A DNA stretch of 64,000 bases, from NCBI RefSeq assembly GCF_028502605.1, contig NC_079232.1, positions 1,488,001 through 1,552,000 on the forward strand, given 5' to 3'. The notes beneath the pieces are model-generated. The model saw nothing but the letters and a program-made list of their open reading frames with translations, was not told the origin of the DNA and made no database searches. Origin of the DNA: Trichoderma breve. Taxonomy: Eukaryota > Ascomycota > Sordariomycetes > Hypocreales > Hypocreaceae. The translations under genes were made by a program, and so were the position numbers. Position 1 is the stretch's first letter, and every line of letters starts with the position of its first letter. Shown one piece after another: positions 54,962-64,000 of the stretch.

Positions 54962-54995
54962 GATTGTTGTCCGCGGTAAGGATTGCTGTCCGCGG
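54962..54995. promoter_or_regulatory. Direct repeat with CCGCGG cores
   Basis: GATTGTTGTCCGCGG (54962-54976) is repeated as GATTGCTGTCCGCGG (54981-54995), 19 bp apart, with one mismatch. CCGCGG is an inverted pair of CGG triplets, the half-site recognised by Zn2Cys6 regulators. It lies upstream of the ABM-like gene. Regulatory function is inference. Confidence 0.4.
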
Positions 54996-56964
54996 AGTTG
55001 AAGGTATAATTGTTCTCGGTTTTTCGTATCGTTTGCGTGGGCTGGTGGTTACCTAGAGCCCCCTTGTCGAAGACGGGACGTGATGGCTACTAAATTACGG
55101 GAGGAAGCAGGTACAAGTAGTTTACTTATAACAAAAACCCCAATTATCTACACCCTAAAGCAAGCCCATGACGAACAGCCCACATGTTTTGTGAACGTGA
55201 TCCGAGGGACGATTGCGCGTCGCACAGAACCGGCAAATTCCCCATTAACTGGGCGCAATCTTGGGCCATATTTTGAGGCTGCAGTGTCGTCATCACCCCG
55301 CGCATCGCAGGTCCCAGCCCAGAGAAGAGCAGGGCAGTGACAGACTGGGCGGTGGCATGGATCGGCTAGATGGGGAGACTTGATTCGATGTTTTTGCATT
55401 TTGGGTTTTAGACTTTTGGTTGTGGCGTGTATGGAAATGGAATGGTTGGAGATGGCGGCCTTGGCAGGGACTTTGGAGAGAAACCGGGATTTGACGAGGA
55501 CTTCGAGTTCTATGAATATTTTCTTGGAGAAAATGAAATGTTTGTATGTTGCTATAATGGCTGTATTGGGGTGTTTCGAGGGTTGAATGCTTTTACATCC
55601 AGTTGAAAAGCTCATACAAGTGCTATGGCAGCTTGGGCACAAGCACTCGTCTCAGGAATGAAGGAGAAAAGAAGGCGTAATTAAAGTGCTTATTTACGTA
55701 CCCATGTTCAGCTGGATTGATAGTCGCGAGATATATGTCAGATAATGGGATGAATATTCATTGGTACGTTTGGCTGATGATGGACAAAGAAGCTCTCTAA
55801 TCTTGCACGCTGTAATTTGCCCGGTGTGGGCTACAATGTAAGGTAATATATGGACAAGTTACCTACCTAGGTATGGTGTATATGAAAATGTCGGAGTTAT
55901 CTGAGACGTTTCGAGTTGCTACAGATGCAACGTTGTGATAAGAGACTGTGAAACGATGTGCAGCATGGTGTCAAGAACAAACAAGGGCTGAAAAGGTATA
56001 CGCCGCTTGTAGCAACCTGTAGCTAGACTCAATATTGAGAGACGTGTAGTCATTATGACCCACGCACAACAGTTCAAGGAATCATCTTAGATCCCATTAT
56101 GAGATGCCTAAGTGCTACTGATTGGACAATCATACTGCATTGGGTCATGAGAAGGTGCCTTTCATGGCTGTCGGAGGCTGCAGACAAGCAAAATATTGAT
56201 CAACATTGAAGCCCGCCTTAGCCGCGCTGACACGGCCCGATCGATGTGCTGGATGGATTCCATCGATGCAGCCTATTTAGCCTTTGATACGGCATTGGAG
56301 GGCAGAGGGATTTCAGACAGCCACAGACGCGGAGATGTGAAGCCTTTTGGGCCTCGACGGCATCAGGTTGGGGGTGACATGCATTTTGAGACGGATGGAT
56401 GGATTCCGGCGTCAACATCGATCATAGTGATAGTGCATCTAACTCCGGCATACATACACCTTGGGCAACAAGGCATTACAGAGCTTGCAGGTTCGTCCGC
56501 ATTCTATATGAGGAAGCCTTCAAAAAGTGATGCAGTAAGTACTCCATACATGCAGTGAGATGAGACTTGTTCCACACCAAGATGCAAGTTCGTATCAGCC
56601 ATAACTTGGTTTGGCAAGTTTGGGTTGCACAAAGACAGAAAGGCCGGTGAGATGCTGAAATCCTGCTGCAATCTGTCAATACGAATACGCAGCGGCATAC
56701 AGCACCACCCCCACCCAACTATCGAGATCGGCCAGCCAATTGGTCCAGCGAATGGAAGCCCGCCGTTGACCAAATTTCTTCCAATTGGCGTCTGAATATT
56801 ACGCACCGCCCGTCATCTGGGGGCATGTACCGGCATGCACAAAGCGAGCTGGATGGTACCTTCTGGTTAGTGGCGGCCGGCTAATGCAGGCTGGCCGTTT
56901 GCGCATCGTGGCATCGACTTCGTAGTCGTGACTTGACCCGCGCATTCGTGTCTGTGATTTGTTT

Positions 56965-56984
56965 GTGTGTGTGTGTGTGTGTGT
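56965..56984 (+). repeat. (GT)10 microsatellite
   Basis: Ten uninterrupted GT units lie in the spacer upstream of ERG12. Confidence 0.95.
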
Positions 56985-57663
56985 CCTTTGGTGTAAGACA
57001 AGAAGTACCACCATGCATTGCTTATTTTGAATTTCAAGCTGAATATTTCCTCTTCTAATAATTATTATCATTGTAAAGATAGTTATAATATTGGAAATTA
57101 TATCAGCCCATATTCGGGAGTGTTGTTGGTGGTACAAGTACAAGCGTTCTCTCCAGTCTCTCCTTGCTCCGAAACTAATTACAAGTCGGGCAACAAAAAG
57201 AGGTCCACGGATGAGATTTGGGGGTAGTTGGAGATCAAAGAAACCCACTAAGTACACAATCGCTCTGCGGGGACCCTTTTTCGCATTGACCCTTTTGGCA
57301 AGGCTTGGGCTTCCCATCAGGTACTGGTACTCTAGCCTCCATCTCACGAGCAGACTTGTACAAATCTACTGCACCCTCCATCGCCCACCTCCTTTGTCCC
57401 AACCACGAAACCCTCGAGTTGTTGGCAGCTGGCAACTTCCCGCGCGCCCTTTATATCCTCATACGACTTCTGCTCTACGCGACCGAGGATAAAACAGCAA
57501 GACTCGCCAATCTGTCTTGTTAGTCGCTACCCCTGTCCCTGCCAGCCTTTCGACATCCCTCTTCTGCCCCTCGTGCCGTGGGTGGGCTGCCAGGTATCAA
57601 CTCGAGACGCATCGACAGCCACAGCCAACAGGCGATTCACTCAAGGCCGTCGAGGAAGCTCAA

Positions 57664-59209
57664 ATGTCTGACGGTTCAGACACCCCCGATAGCCCCAGCA
57701 ATGGCGTGACGCCGTCCGTCAATGGCAATGGACTGTCGGCTGGGCATCACCGCGCCATGTCGCTGCGCCGACCATCTGCTCCCATGGCGCCCGCCTTTAT
57801 GGTGTCCGCGCCGGGCAAGGTGATTGTCTTTGGAGAACATTCAGTTGTCTATGGCAGGGTGCGTATCTCTTGTGACTGATATGTGGTTCATCAATGGCTA
57901 ACTTGTCTCTTTTGTTGCTGTGTAGGCTGCCATCGCTGCTGCCATTTCTCTACGATCATATCTCCATGTCACAACGCTGTCGAAATCCAAACATACCGTT
58001 TCGCTTCGTTTCCCCGATATCGACCTAACTCACACCTGGGATATTGATAATCTCCCTTGGGCGGCTTTCCACCACCCAGACAAGAAAAAGTCGTACTACT
58101 CCTTGGTCACGGAGCTTGACAACGATTTACTGGCCGCTCTACAGCCACACATTGACGAGGTCTCCCCAGACCGATCCGAAGAGATTCGAAAAGTTCACCG
58201 AAGCTCTGCCACCGCATTCCTATACCTCTTTCTTTCTCTGGGATCACCGCGCTTCCCAGGATGCCTCTATACTCTGCGGTCTACAATTCCTATTTCCGCT
58301 GGCCTTGGCAGCAGTGCTTCTATCTCTGTCTGCTTAGCCGCCTCTCTTCTCCTCCAGCTACGGACACTCTCTGGTCCTCATCCTGACCAGCCTTCAGACG
58401 AGGCTCGCATCCAGATCGAGCGCATCAACCGCTGGGCTTTTGTGTCAGAGATGTGCATTCACGGAAACCCTTCAGGAGTCGACAATACCGTGGCCTCCCA
58501 GGGCAAGGCTGTGGTATTCCAGCGAACAGACTACAGCAAGCCTCCGTCAGTTCGCCCACTGTGGAACTTCCCCGAGCTGCCTCTGCTCCTCGTGGATACA
58601 AAGCAGGCCAAATCTACCGCGCACGAAGTAGCCAAGGTTGGAAAGCTGAACAAGACACACCCTAAGCTTGTTGGCACAATTCTAGACGCCATGCACAACG
58701 TCACTGACGCAGCTTCCGAACTCATCGAAGATAAGAGCTTTGATTCTAAGGATGGAGAAAGTCTAAGGAAGGTTGGCGAGTTGATGACAATCAACCACGG
58801 TCTTTTGAACTCGCTCGGTGTGTCTCACCCTAGGTTGGAGAGGGTGCGTGAATTGGTCGATCACGAGGGAATCGGATGGACCAAACTCACCGGCGCCGGA
58901 GGCGGTGGCTGTTCCATCACACTGCTGAAACCAGATGTGCAAAAGGAGAAACTTGATACGCTAGACACCCGCTTTGAAGCCGAAGGCTACCAGAAGTTTA
59001 GCACTACTCTTGGCGGCGATGGCGTGGGTGTCCTATGGCCCGCTGTCCTAAAGAACGGCCTCGACGAGGATGAAGAAGGCGGCATGGAGATTGACGTGGA
59101 CCTGTTCCTTAATGCCAAGGGAACTGAGGGCGTTGAGCAGCTTGTCGGCGTCCACGGCGACGGCGGCGAGAGAGAAGGATGGAAGTTTTGGCGAGTAGAG
59201 AGCGAGTAA
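57664..59209 (+). CDS. ERG12: Mevalonate kinase
   Basis: Two exons, 57664..57858 and 57926..59209 (67-nt intron, GTGCGT..TGTAG), give 492 aa. A serine-rich N-terminal extension of about 42 residues precedes the GHMP kinase fold. Motif 1 is SAPGKVIVFGEHSVVYG at about 48-64. Motif 2, STIPISAGLGSSASISVCLA, is at about 185-204, and motif 3, KLTGAGGGGCSITLLKP, near 387. The HGNPSGVDN block around the catalytic aspartate is intact. It phosphorylates mevalonate in the cytosol, feeding ergosterol and prenyl groups. It is longer than yeast Erg12 (443 aa) because of the N-terminal extension and an acidic insert (DEDEEGGMEID). It converges on RAM2, a consumer of the pathway product, 385 bp away. Confidence 0.96.
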
Positions 59210-59594
59210 CCGGTGGAGTGTGAGCTACAGATGGAGATGTGTGTCTCTGGCGCTCCAGAGAGACAATTTACTGAGTCTGGCGTTGGGAATCATGGCGACA
59301 AGGCATATGCGGGTTGGGACATTCTGAGCGAAAAGGGGGGAGTGATTTCACTGCGGATCTTTTTCTCTACGCATGAGCATTGGTCGCTTGCTTGGCGTTT
59401 AAAGGAAACCATTTTCGCGTTATGACATGATGGCCTTGAAATATCATTGCTAATAAAACACGTAGATATAAAATAGATATGACAAACATGGCATCTTAGC
59501 ATTATTCTTTGATAAGAAAGTATCACTATATTTGCAAGGAGACTGATACATGTACTCAAATTTCAAGTCAGACGTCGGCTATGCTATTTCTACT
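59210..59594. other. Convergent spacer, ERG12 / RAM2
   Basis: This is the 3' flank of both genes. It turns AT-rich after 59430 (AATAAAACACGTAGATATAAAATAG), which fits polyadenylation signals. No ORF of interest. Confidence 0.6.
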
Positions 59595-61271
59595 TTATTT
59601 CAACTCTGATAATCGGTACTTCCAGTATCCCTCTCGCACAGGATCCCACTTCTCCGACAGTCTCTGCAGACACAGCTTGGCCTTTTCAATATCGCCCTGC
59701 TTGTGGTAGACTTCGGACATGAGGTCCAGCGCATGAGAGCTCTTGACGTCCTCGTCATCGCCGCCCAGGTTCGAAACGAACTGCGAAGCGAACTCGCCCA
59801 CAGTATCGAGTCCACGACCACCTTTTACCAGGACACCGCGCAGGTAATGCCACGCAGACTGGTTCTGGGGCGCAAGCTCGATCTTTTCCTTTGCGTACGC
59901 AACCTCCCTGTCGATGATCTCGGCAGGTACCTTGGGATCGTGTTCCGTAGGGGCGCTACCCTTGGTCGAGACGGAAGGATCGGAGAAGACGACGAAGAAG
60001 CGATGGGACCAGGCAGAGTTGTTGCGCAAATCATCCTCAATCATGCTCTGAGTGGTGGCGAGCTCAAAGGGGCTCCAGTAGTTGAGCTTGGTGACGAGAT
60101 ACTGGCGATAAGACCAGACGTGGTAGTTCTTGGTGTCTTCGGCGAGGATCTTGGAGATGAAGTCCGTCTCGGACTTTGCAAACTGCTTGCATGCCTCAGG
60201 GTCGGAGGAGATGGTCGTGTAGTGGTGGTCGAGGAGGAGCTGGCGGTGGTGCCAGATCTGGTAGTTCTTGAGGTTGTCCATGGCGACGCCGTTGAGCCAT
60301 TCGATCTCGTCCAGCACGGGGAGGTTGAGGGTGGCGACAATTTTGAAGCGGTAGAGCCAGACGGTGTAGTGGGCTGGGTTCATGCCGATGATGCGCTCGG
60401 TGAGGCGGAGGCAGCGAGGGGAGTATTCCTCTGCAGCCATGACGGCGCGGAGGTAAGAGACAGCTGTTGTAAAAATAAGATGTTAGCCAAGCAGCCCTTG
60501 CTTCGGCATAGTATTCGAGATGCCATCATCATACCCTCGGCATATTCATCTGGATAGGCGATCCTGGCCAGAGCATCCTCAGGCTCAGTCTGAGGAATAG
60601 GAGCAACATCATCCCACTCCGGATCATTGGCCAGAGGCCCAGGAATCTCGCCGTATAGCTCCCTCTTCAATGCCGCCATCTCTTTCCGTCGTTCCTTTTC
60701 CTGGTCGATATCTTCCTGGGGGAGCTCAGTGCCGTTACTGCGAGCAGCGTCTCTTTTGGTCAGAAACTGGCGATGCAAGACGTCAAGCGCAGTCAGTTTA
60801 GCTTGACTTAAAGTCCGCTTCTTGAGCTCTTCAAATCTATAAGTGCCGATGTCGCGGCCGTGCTTGTCCTGGCCCCAGTGGTAGCTGTTCTTGAGGCGTC
60901 GACAGGGAAGGCCTTCCTTGGCGACGTGCTTCCAGTACTCGCGGTCTGTCTTGTTGGACAGTGACACAAGGCGGTTCGCGACAGGGAGGATCAGGTTCGT
61001 GTGCGTGTACGTCTTCTTTTCGGCTGCTGTCAGGCCCGGGAAGCCGACCTCTTCGAATCGCTTCTCGACGGGGTTTGTCTGGTAGTACCGCTGCTTGGAT
61101 CGTTCGCCAACTGTCTCAGGAGGGGCTTCAGGCGCAGCTGCAGCTACGGGAGAATATATGCGTTAGCTACCTAGGTTCTAGGTTTCCTATAGGGCGAAAG
61201 AGAGGCTGTTCATATTCACCTTTGGGTTCGGGATTGGCAGCCTTTGCAGTGGCCTTTGCCTTAGGCGGCAT
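59595..61271 (-). CDS. RAM2: Farnesyl/geranylgeranyltransferase alpha subunit with a long N-terminal extension
   Basis: Three exons, 61271..61220, 61143..60535 and 60463..59595, give 509 aa. Residues from about 191 (DPEWDDVAPIPQTEPEDALA) to the end are the classic alpha subunit of about 320 residues. It has repeated PFTA motifs: HYTVWLYRF, NYQIWHHRQ, NYHVWSYRQ, NNSAWSHRF and NQSAWHYLR. The alpha subunit pairs with Ram1 or Cdc43 to prenylate CaaX proteins such as Ras and Rho. The first 190 residues are additional: a basic/Ala-rich start (MPPKAKATAKAANPEPKA), then an apparently folded region (RFEEVGFPGLTAAEKKTYTH, TDREYWKHVAKEGLPC, GRDIGTYRFEELKKR). I do not recognise this region. Both splice junctions have clean signals and keep frame, so the fusion looks real in this reading. 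Confidence 0.88.
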
Positions 61272-62101
61272 GTTGGATGCTGGAGGTGTGAATGGCGGGG
61301 CTTTTTTTGGGCTGCAGCGAGAAGCTGCAAATATTCGAGTCTGCCACCAACAGCGTTCCCCCGCGATGGGGCTTGGGGCGGCTATTGGCGCGGCGTCGCG
61401 AGAACAATGGCGAGAACAATCGGATGCGTGAGGCGCTCAACTTTGCATTTATTGGTCACCACTGATATTGTCTATTGGAATTCATGCAGTTATTGATTGA
61501 CACAGTACTGTACAGTACAGTCGTCTTCTTAAATTGAATCCCCCATCGTCCTGTGGGGATTGTCCGTTGTCGCAGACCGAATACAACTATTTGCTACAAC
61601 ACCACGCTTATATTGTACATCTGAGTGCAAGAGTAATTCGTCTTGGAAGCTGAATTGTATTGCTATGTGCTTGTATTCGAGATGTGTTTTCATTTTCCCG
61701 CGTTTCCTACCAACCGAATGACGTGTGCATTCGGCTGGGCTCATCGCTCAGTGTCCTAATTTCTATCCCACAATCATTCATATCAGTTCCAATGACAATC
61801 GAGTGTCATATCAAATATAAACCCTGCTTCACCGGCATCAAGGCATTGTTCAAGCAGTACTCGTTCCCTGGCTCGTGTATCGACGCGAACTTACAATAGG
61901 TTTGGTCAGCCGCACGTACAGCGCTCAGATGAACGAGTACTGCTTGAAACAATGCCTTGAGACCATCCTATGACTTTTTGCTGAATAACAATTCTTTTTC
62001 GTATGGGTATCGTGAATTTGGTGCTGTCGTGTTTTCTGCATTCCAATCTGAGCCGTCATGGCTGCAGTTGCTTGTATGTGGAATGCCTCATCAGGTCCGG
62101 A
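61272..62101. other. RAM2 promoter / MTR2 3' flank, with a long inverted repeat
   Basis: Both flanking genes are on the minus strand. The spacer has no supported gene. It holds a 14-bp palindrome GTACTGTACAGTAC (61505-61518) and the 29/30-bp inverted repeat at 61838-61960. Confidence 0.55.
61838..61960. repeat. 29/30-bp inverted repeat with 64-nt spacer
   Basis: The left arm, 61838-61866, starts TCAAGGCATTGTTCAAGCAG and ends TACTCGTTC. It returns inverted at 61931-61960, starting GAACGAGTACTGCTTGAAAC and ending AATGCCTTGA. The only difference is one extra A in the right arm. The arms could form a hairpin of about 29 bp with a 64-nt loop in RNA or DNA. It lies in the 3' flank of MTR2 and is too long and exact to be chance. 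Confidence 0.9.
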
Positions 62102-62671
62102 TCACAGAGCGCGGAAGTTTTGTGACATGATGAGCCATCTCTTAAGACCTCGAGCGGGATTCCTCGCCATGGCGTCCCAGTTGGGCACCAGCACAAAGGT
62201 CTCGTTGAACATTTTCTGTGGTGCTTCGCGTCCCTTGCCGAACCGGACCTTGCCCATCGTCGTGACCACAATGCTCATACGCCGCCCGCTCTTCTCATTC
62301 TTTTCGCTCTCGTAGACGGTATCAGGAGCTCCGTATTGGAATGACGGGTTGATGATGTGTGTATCGAGAGACTCTATCTCGTAAAGCACATTCTCACCTT
62401 GGGATTCGAGGAGCTTAGAATACTCTGCTGGTGTGGGAACAACAGAGCCGTTGATGGAGATGTCGGCTGGGATCGAATAGCGAGTCGATGAGTTGATATA
62501 AAATGTTTCAAGCTTAGCTTTGCTGTTTATTGCCTGGTAATAGTTGTTGACAAAGATTTCGGCAGCTATTTCATGTCAAGTCAGTACGAGGAGCCAGCCA
62601 CAATGATACCAGCGTTGAGACCTACCTTCGCTAGAAGCCCTGACTTCTGTATCCGCATCTGGAAGTGGCAT
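62102..62671 (-). CDS. MTR2: NTF2-like mRNA export factor Mtr2
   Basis: Two exons, 62671..62626 and 62565..62102 (60-nt intron, GTAGGT..AATAG), give 169 aa. The fold is NTF2-like: AAEIFVNNYYQAIN helix, LETFYINSSTRYSIPADI, NGSVVPTPAEYSKLLES. The Mtr2-typical core follows (LDTHIINPSFQ, RRMSIVVTTMGKVRFG, NETFVLVPNWDAMARN), with the characteristic end LKRWLIMSQNFRAL. Family role: it forms a heterodimer with Mex67 to carry mRNPs through the nuclear pore. The ATG at 62671 is the first in frame; the frame upstream is open but has no ATG. The gene diverges from the methionyl-tRNA synthetase gene with a 244-bp shared promoter. Confidence 0.9.
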
Positions 62672-62915
62672 GATGTCCTTGGCTTTAGCAGCATCAGCGC
62701 CCTTTCTAGATATACTGCCGATGCTGCTCTTAGCTTTTGATGATCAGAAAGACGTGAACTGTTAGGCAGCTAGACATTTTCTAATGACGTGCAGACTGCC
62801 CTGCCTTATCGCACAGTTATCGTAGCACTCAATTCGCACTGAGAACACTGTATCATGCAATTCCTCTCAACTATCATCTTCAGATTCTTGCTCTAAGTCA
62901 AAGCTCGTCGCAACC

Positions 62916-64000
62916 ATGCTCTCGCTAAGACCGCGGGCCATTTCCGGGCTGCGACGAGCTCAGCCTCGGCTGGCCTCGCCGTCTGGCTGGATTTGCTCTG
63001 GCTGCCGAACAAATCTCGCTGCTGTGCAACGCTGGAACAGCTCTCAAAGCTCTGCGGGGTCTTCAAGCGAGAAGCCGTATTATATCACAACTCCAATCTT
63101 TTATGTCAATGCTGGTAAATATCAAGTAAAGTGCTTAGCCGATTTGTCAATGGTATAGCTAACTTGTCTATTAATAAGCTCCTCATATTGGCCACCTTTA
63201 TACTATGGTAGTCACAGATGTCATCAAGCGCTGGCAGCAAATTAAAGGCAAGGAAGCTTTTATGTGTACCGGAACGGATGAGCACGGAATGAAAATTCAG
63301 AGAGCCGCTACCAAGAATGGAATGGAGCCGAAAGAGTTTTGTGATGTCAATTCAAACAAATTTCGAGAACTGGCGACTATGGCAAACATCTCCAACGATT
63401 TCTTCATCCGGACAACTGACCAGGACCACAAGGACGTGGTAGCCCAGATCTGGTTACATCTCAAGCATGCGACGCCTGAAAGCTTGGGGCTGTATAAAGG
63501 TTCTCACGAAGGATGGTATTGTGTAAGCGACGAGTGCTTCTATCCCGAGGACTTGGTCAGACCTAGTATTGCGCCCCAAACCGGAAAGAAGATCATGGTG
63601 AGCACCGAGACGGACAACGAGGTGGAGTGGATCAAGGAAGAAACCTGGTTCTTCCCCTTGACGAAATACAAAGATGCTTTATTGAAGATATATGATGAGA
63701 ACCCTGGGTGGATCAAGCCAGCTCATCGCATGGCAGAGGCGAGGGACTGGATAGAAAACCATCTTGAAGATTTATCCGTTACCAGGCCCGCCTCTAGGCT
63801 CAACTGGGGCGTAGCAGACCCCGAGGATAAGAGTCAGACCATCTATGTCTGGGTTGATGCTCTTATCAATTACCTTACCAAAGCAGGGTACGGAAGCAAG
63901 TGGCACTCGGCAAAGGAAGACATGGGACTCTGGCCAGCCAACCTGCAGGTTATTGGAAAGGATATTCTGCGTTTTCACACAATCTACTGGCCTGCCTTGC
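62916..64000 (+). CDS. MSM1: Mitochondrial methionyl-tRNA synthetase (3' end cut by window)
   Basis: Exon 1 is 62916..63114. Exon 2 starts at 63179 and runs past the window end. The intron is 64 nt with a GCTAAC branch and a short AAG acceptor. The N-terminus is a mitochondrial presequence (MLSLRPRAISGLRRAQPRLA), and about 52 residues precede the core. The class I catalytic domain begins YYITTPIFYVNAGAPHIGHLY with the HIGH signature intact. It continues through TGTDEHGMKIQRAA, CVSDECFYPEDLV, WFFPLTKYKDALLKIY and the tRNA/adenylate block YVWVDALINYLTKAGY, up to IGKDILRFHTIYWPAL. The KMSKS loop lies beyond the window. It charges mitochondrial tRNA-Met. Confidence 0.95.

Larger units (their letters stand above)
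54788..57663. promoter_or_regulatory. 2.9-kb divergent spacer between the ABM-like gene and ERG12
   Basis: ORFs here (for example minus-strand 55148-55642) lack gene-like composition. Features seen are the paired TGTCCGCGG repeats (54962-54995), a (GT)10 microsatellite at 56965-56984, and a pyrimidine-rich stretch from 57330 that probably belongs to the ERG12 leader. The frame upstream of the ERG12 ATG is open to about 57517 but without an ATG. Confidence 0.5.

Noticed and set aside
55148..55642. 164-aa minus-strand ORF between the ABM-like gene and ERG12
   Set aside because: It has mixed composition, no domain pattern, no biased codon use and no neighbouring exon signals.
1..64000. tRNA, rRNA, CRISPR array or intact transposon
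   Set aside because: Reading both strands showed no convincing tRNA arms with a T-loop box, no spacer-repeat array and no transposase or reverse transcriptase frame. A covariance-model search would be needed to exclude tRNAs firmly.

Overview
The window comes from the nuclear genome of a filamentous ascomycete, most likely a sordariomycete of the order Hypocreales (Trichoderma-like). The genus is an inference from protein style and not proven. Genes are monocistronic and carry many short introns (about 48-75 nt, GT..AG, often with a CTAAC-like branch site). Intergenic spacers reach about 3 kb. The gene set is typical of Pezizomycotina: SSD1, MKT1, VMA1, HID1, PET127, SEC8, and RDS1-like and DUF4048-like proteins. 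No bacterial operon, CRISPR array, tRNA, rRNA or intact transposon was recognised.

Layout. 0-10 kb: the 3' end of a Tlg1/syntaxin-6 SNARE (+), GLE1 mRNA-export factor (-), a 2.9 kb spacer, and SSD1 (+). 10-20 kb: decayed duplicates of an F-box gene tail, an F-box gene (-), a 2.3 kb spacer, a secreted ferritin-like RDS1-type protein (+), and MKT1 (-), whose start codon appears to sit in a 7-nt first exon. 21-31 kb: a 2-oxoglutarate/Fe(II) oxygenase (+), a divergent ATP-dependent DNA ligase without BRCT repeats (-), a DUF4048-like protein (+), and YIH1/IMPACT (-). 31-42 kb: a 29-bp minisatellite, VMA1 (-), a serine-rich 192-aa ORF just upstream of it (-), acid sphingomyelinase (-), and PET127 (-). 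42-54 kb: HID1 (+), an epoxide-hydrolase-like alpha/beta hydrolase (+), exocyst SEC8 (+), a 92-aa Ish1/SAP-like protein (-), RPL38 (+), and a 213-aa ABM-like protein (-). 57-64 kb: mevalonate kinase ERG12 (+), the prenyltransferase alpha subunit RAM2 with a long N-terminal extension (-), a long inverted repeat, MTR2 (-), and mitochondrial methionyl-tRNA synthetase (+, cut by the window end).

Functionally this is mostly housekeeping: vesicle traffic (SNARE, HID1, SEC8, VMA1), mRNA export and translation control (GLE1, MTR2, SSD1, MKT1, YIH1, RPL38), mitochondrial expression (PET127, MSM1), and isoprenoid synthesis and use (ERG12 next to RAM2). I did not find a clear new multi-gene system. The best leads are the RAM2 N-terminal domain, the LIG4-like ligase paralogue, the ORF in front of VMA1, the 29/30-bp inverted repeat at 61.9 kb, and the repeat debris around the F-box gene. 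All exon boundaries were read by eye from splice signals and reading frame, without transcript data.
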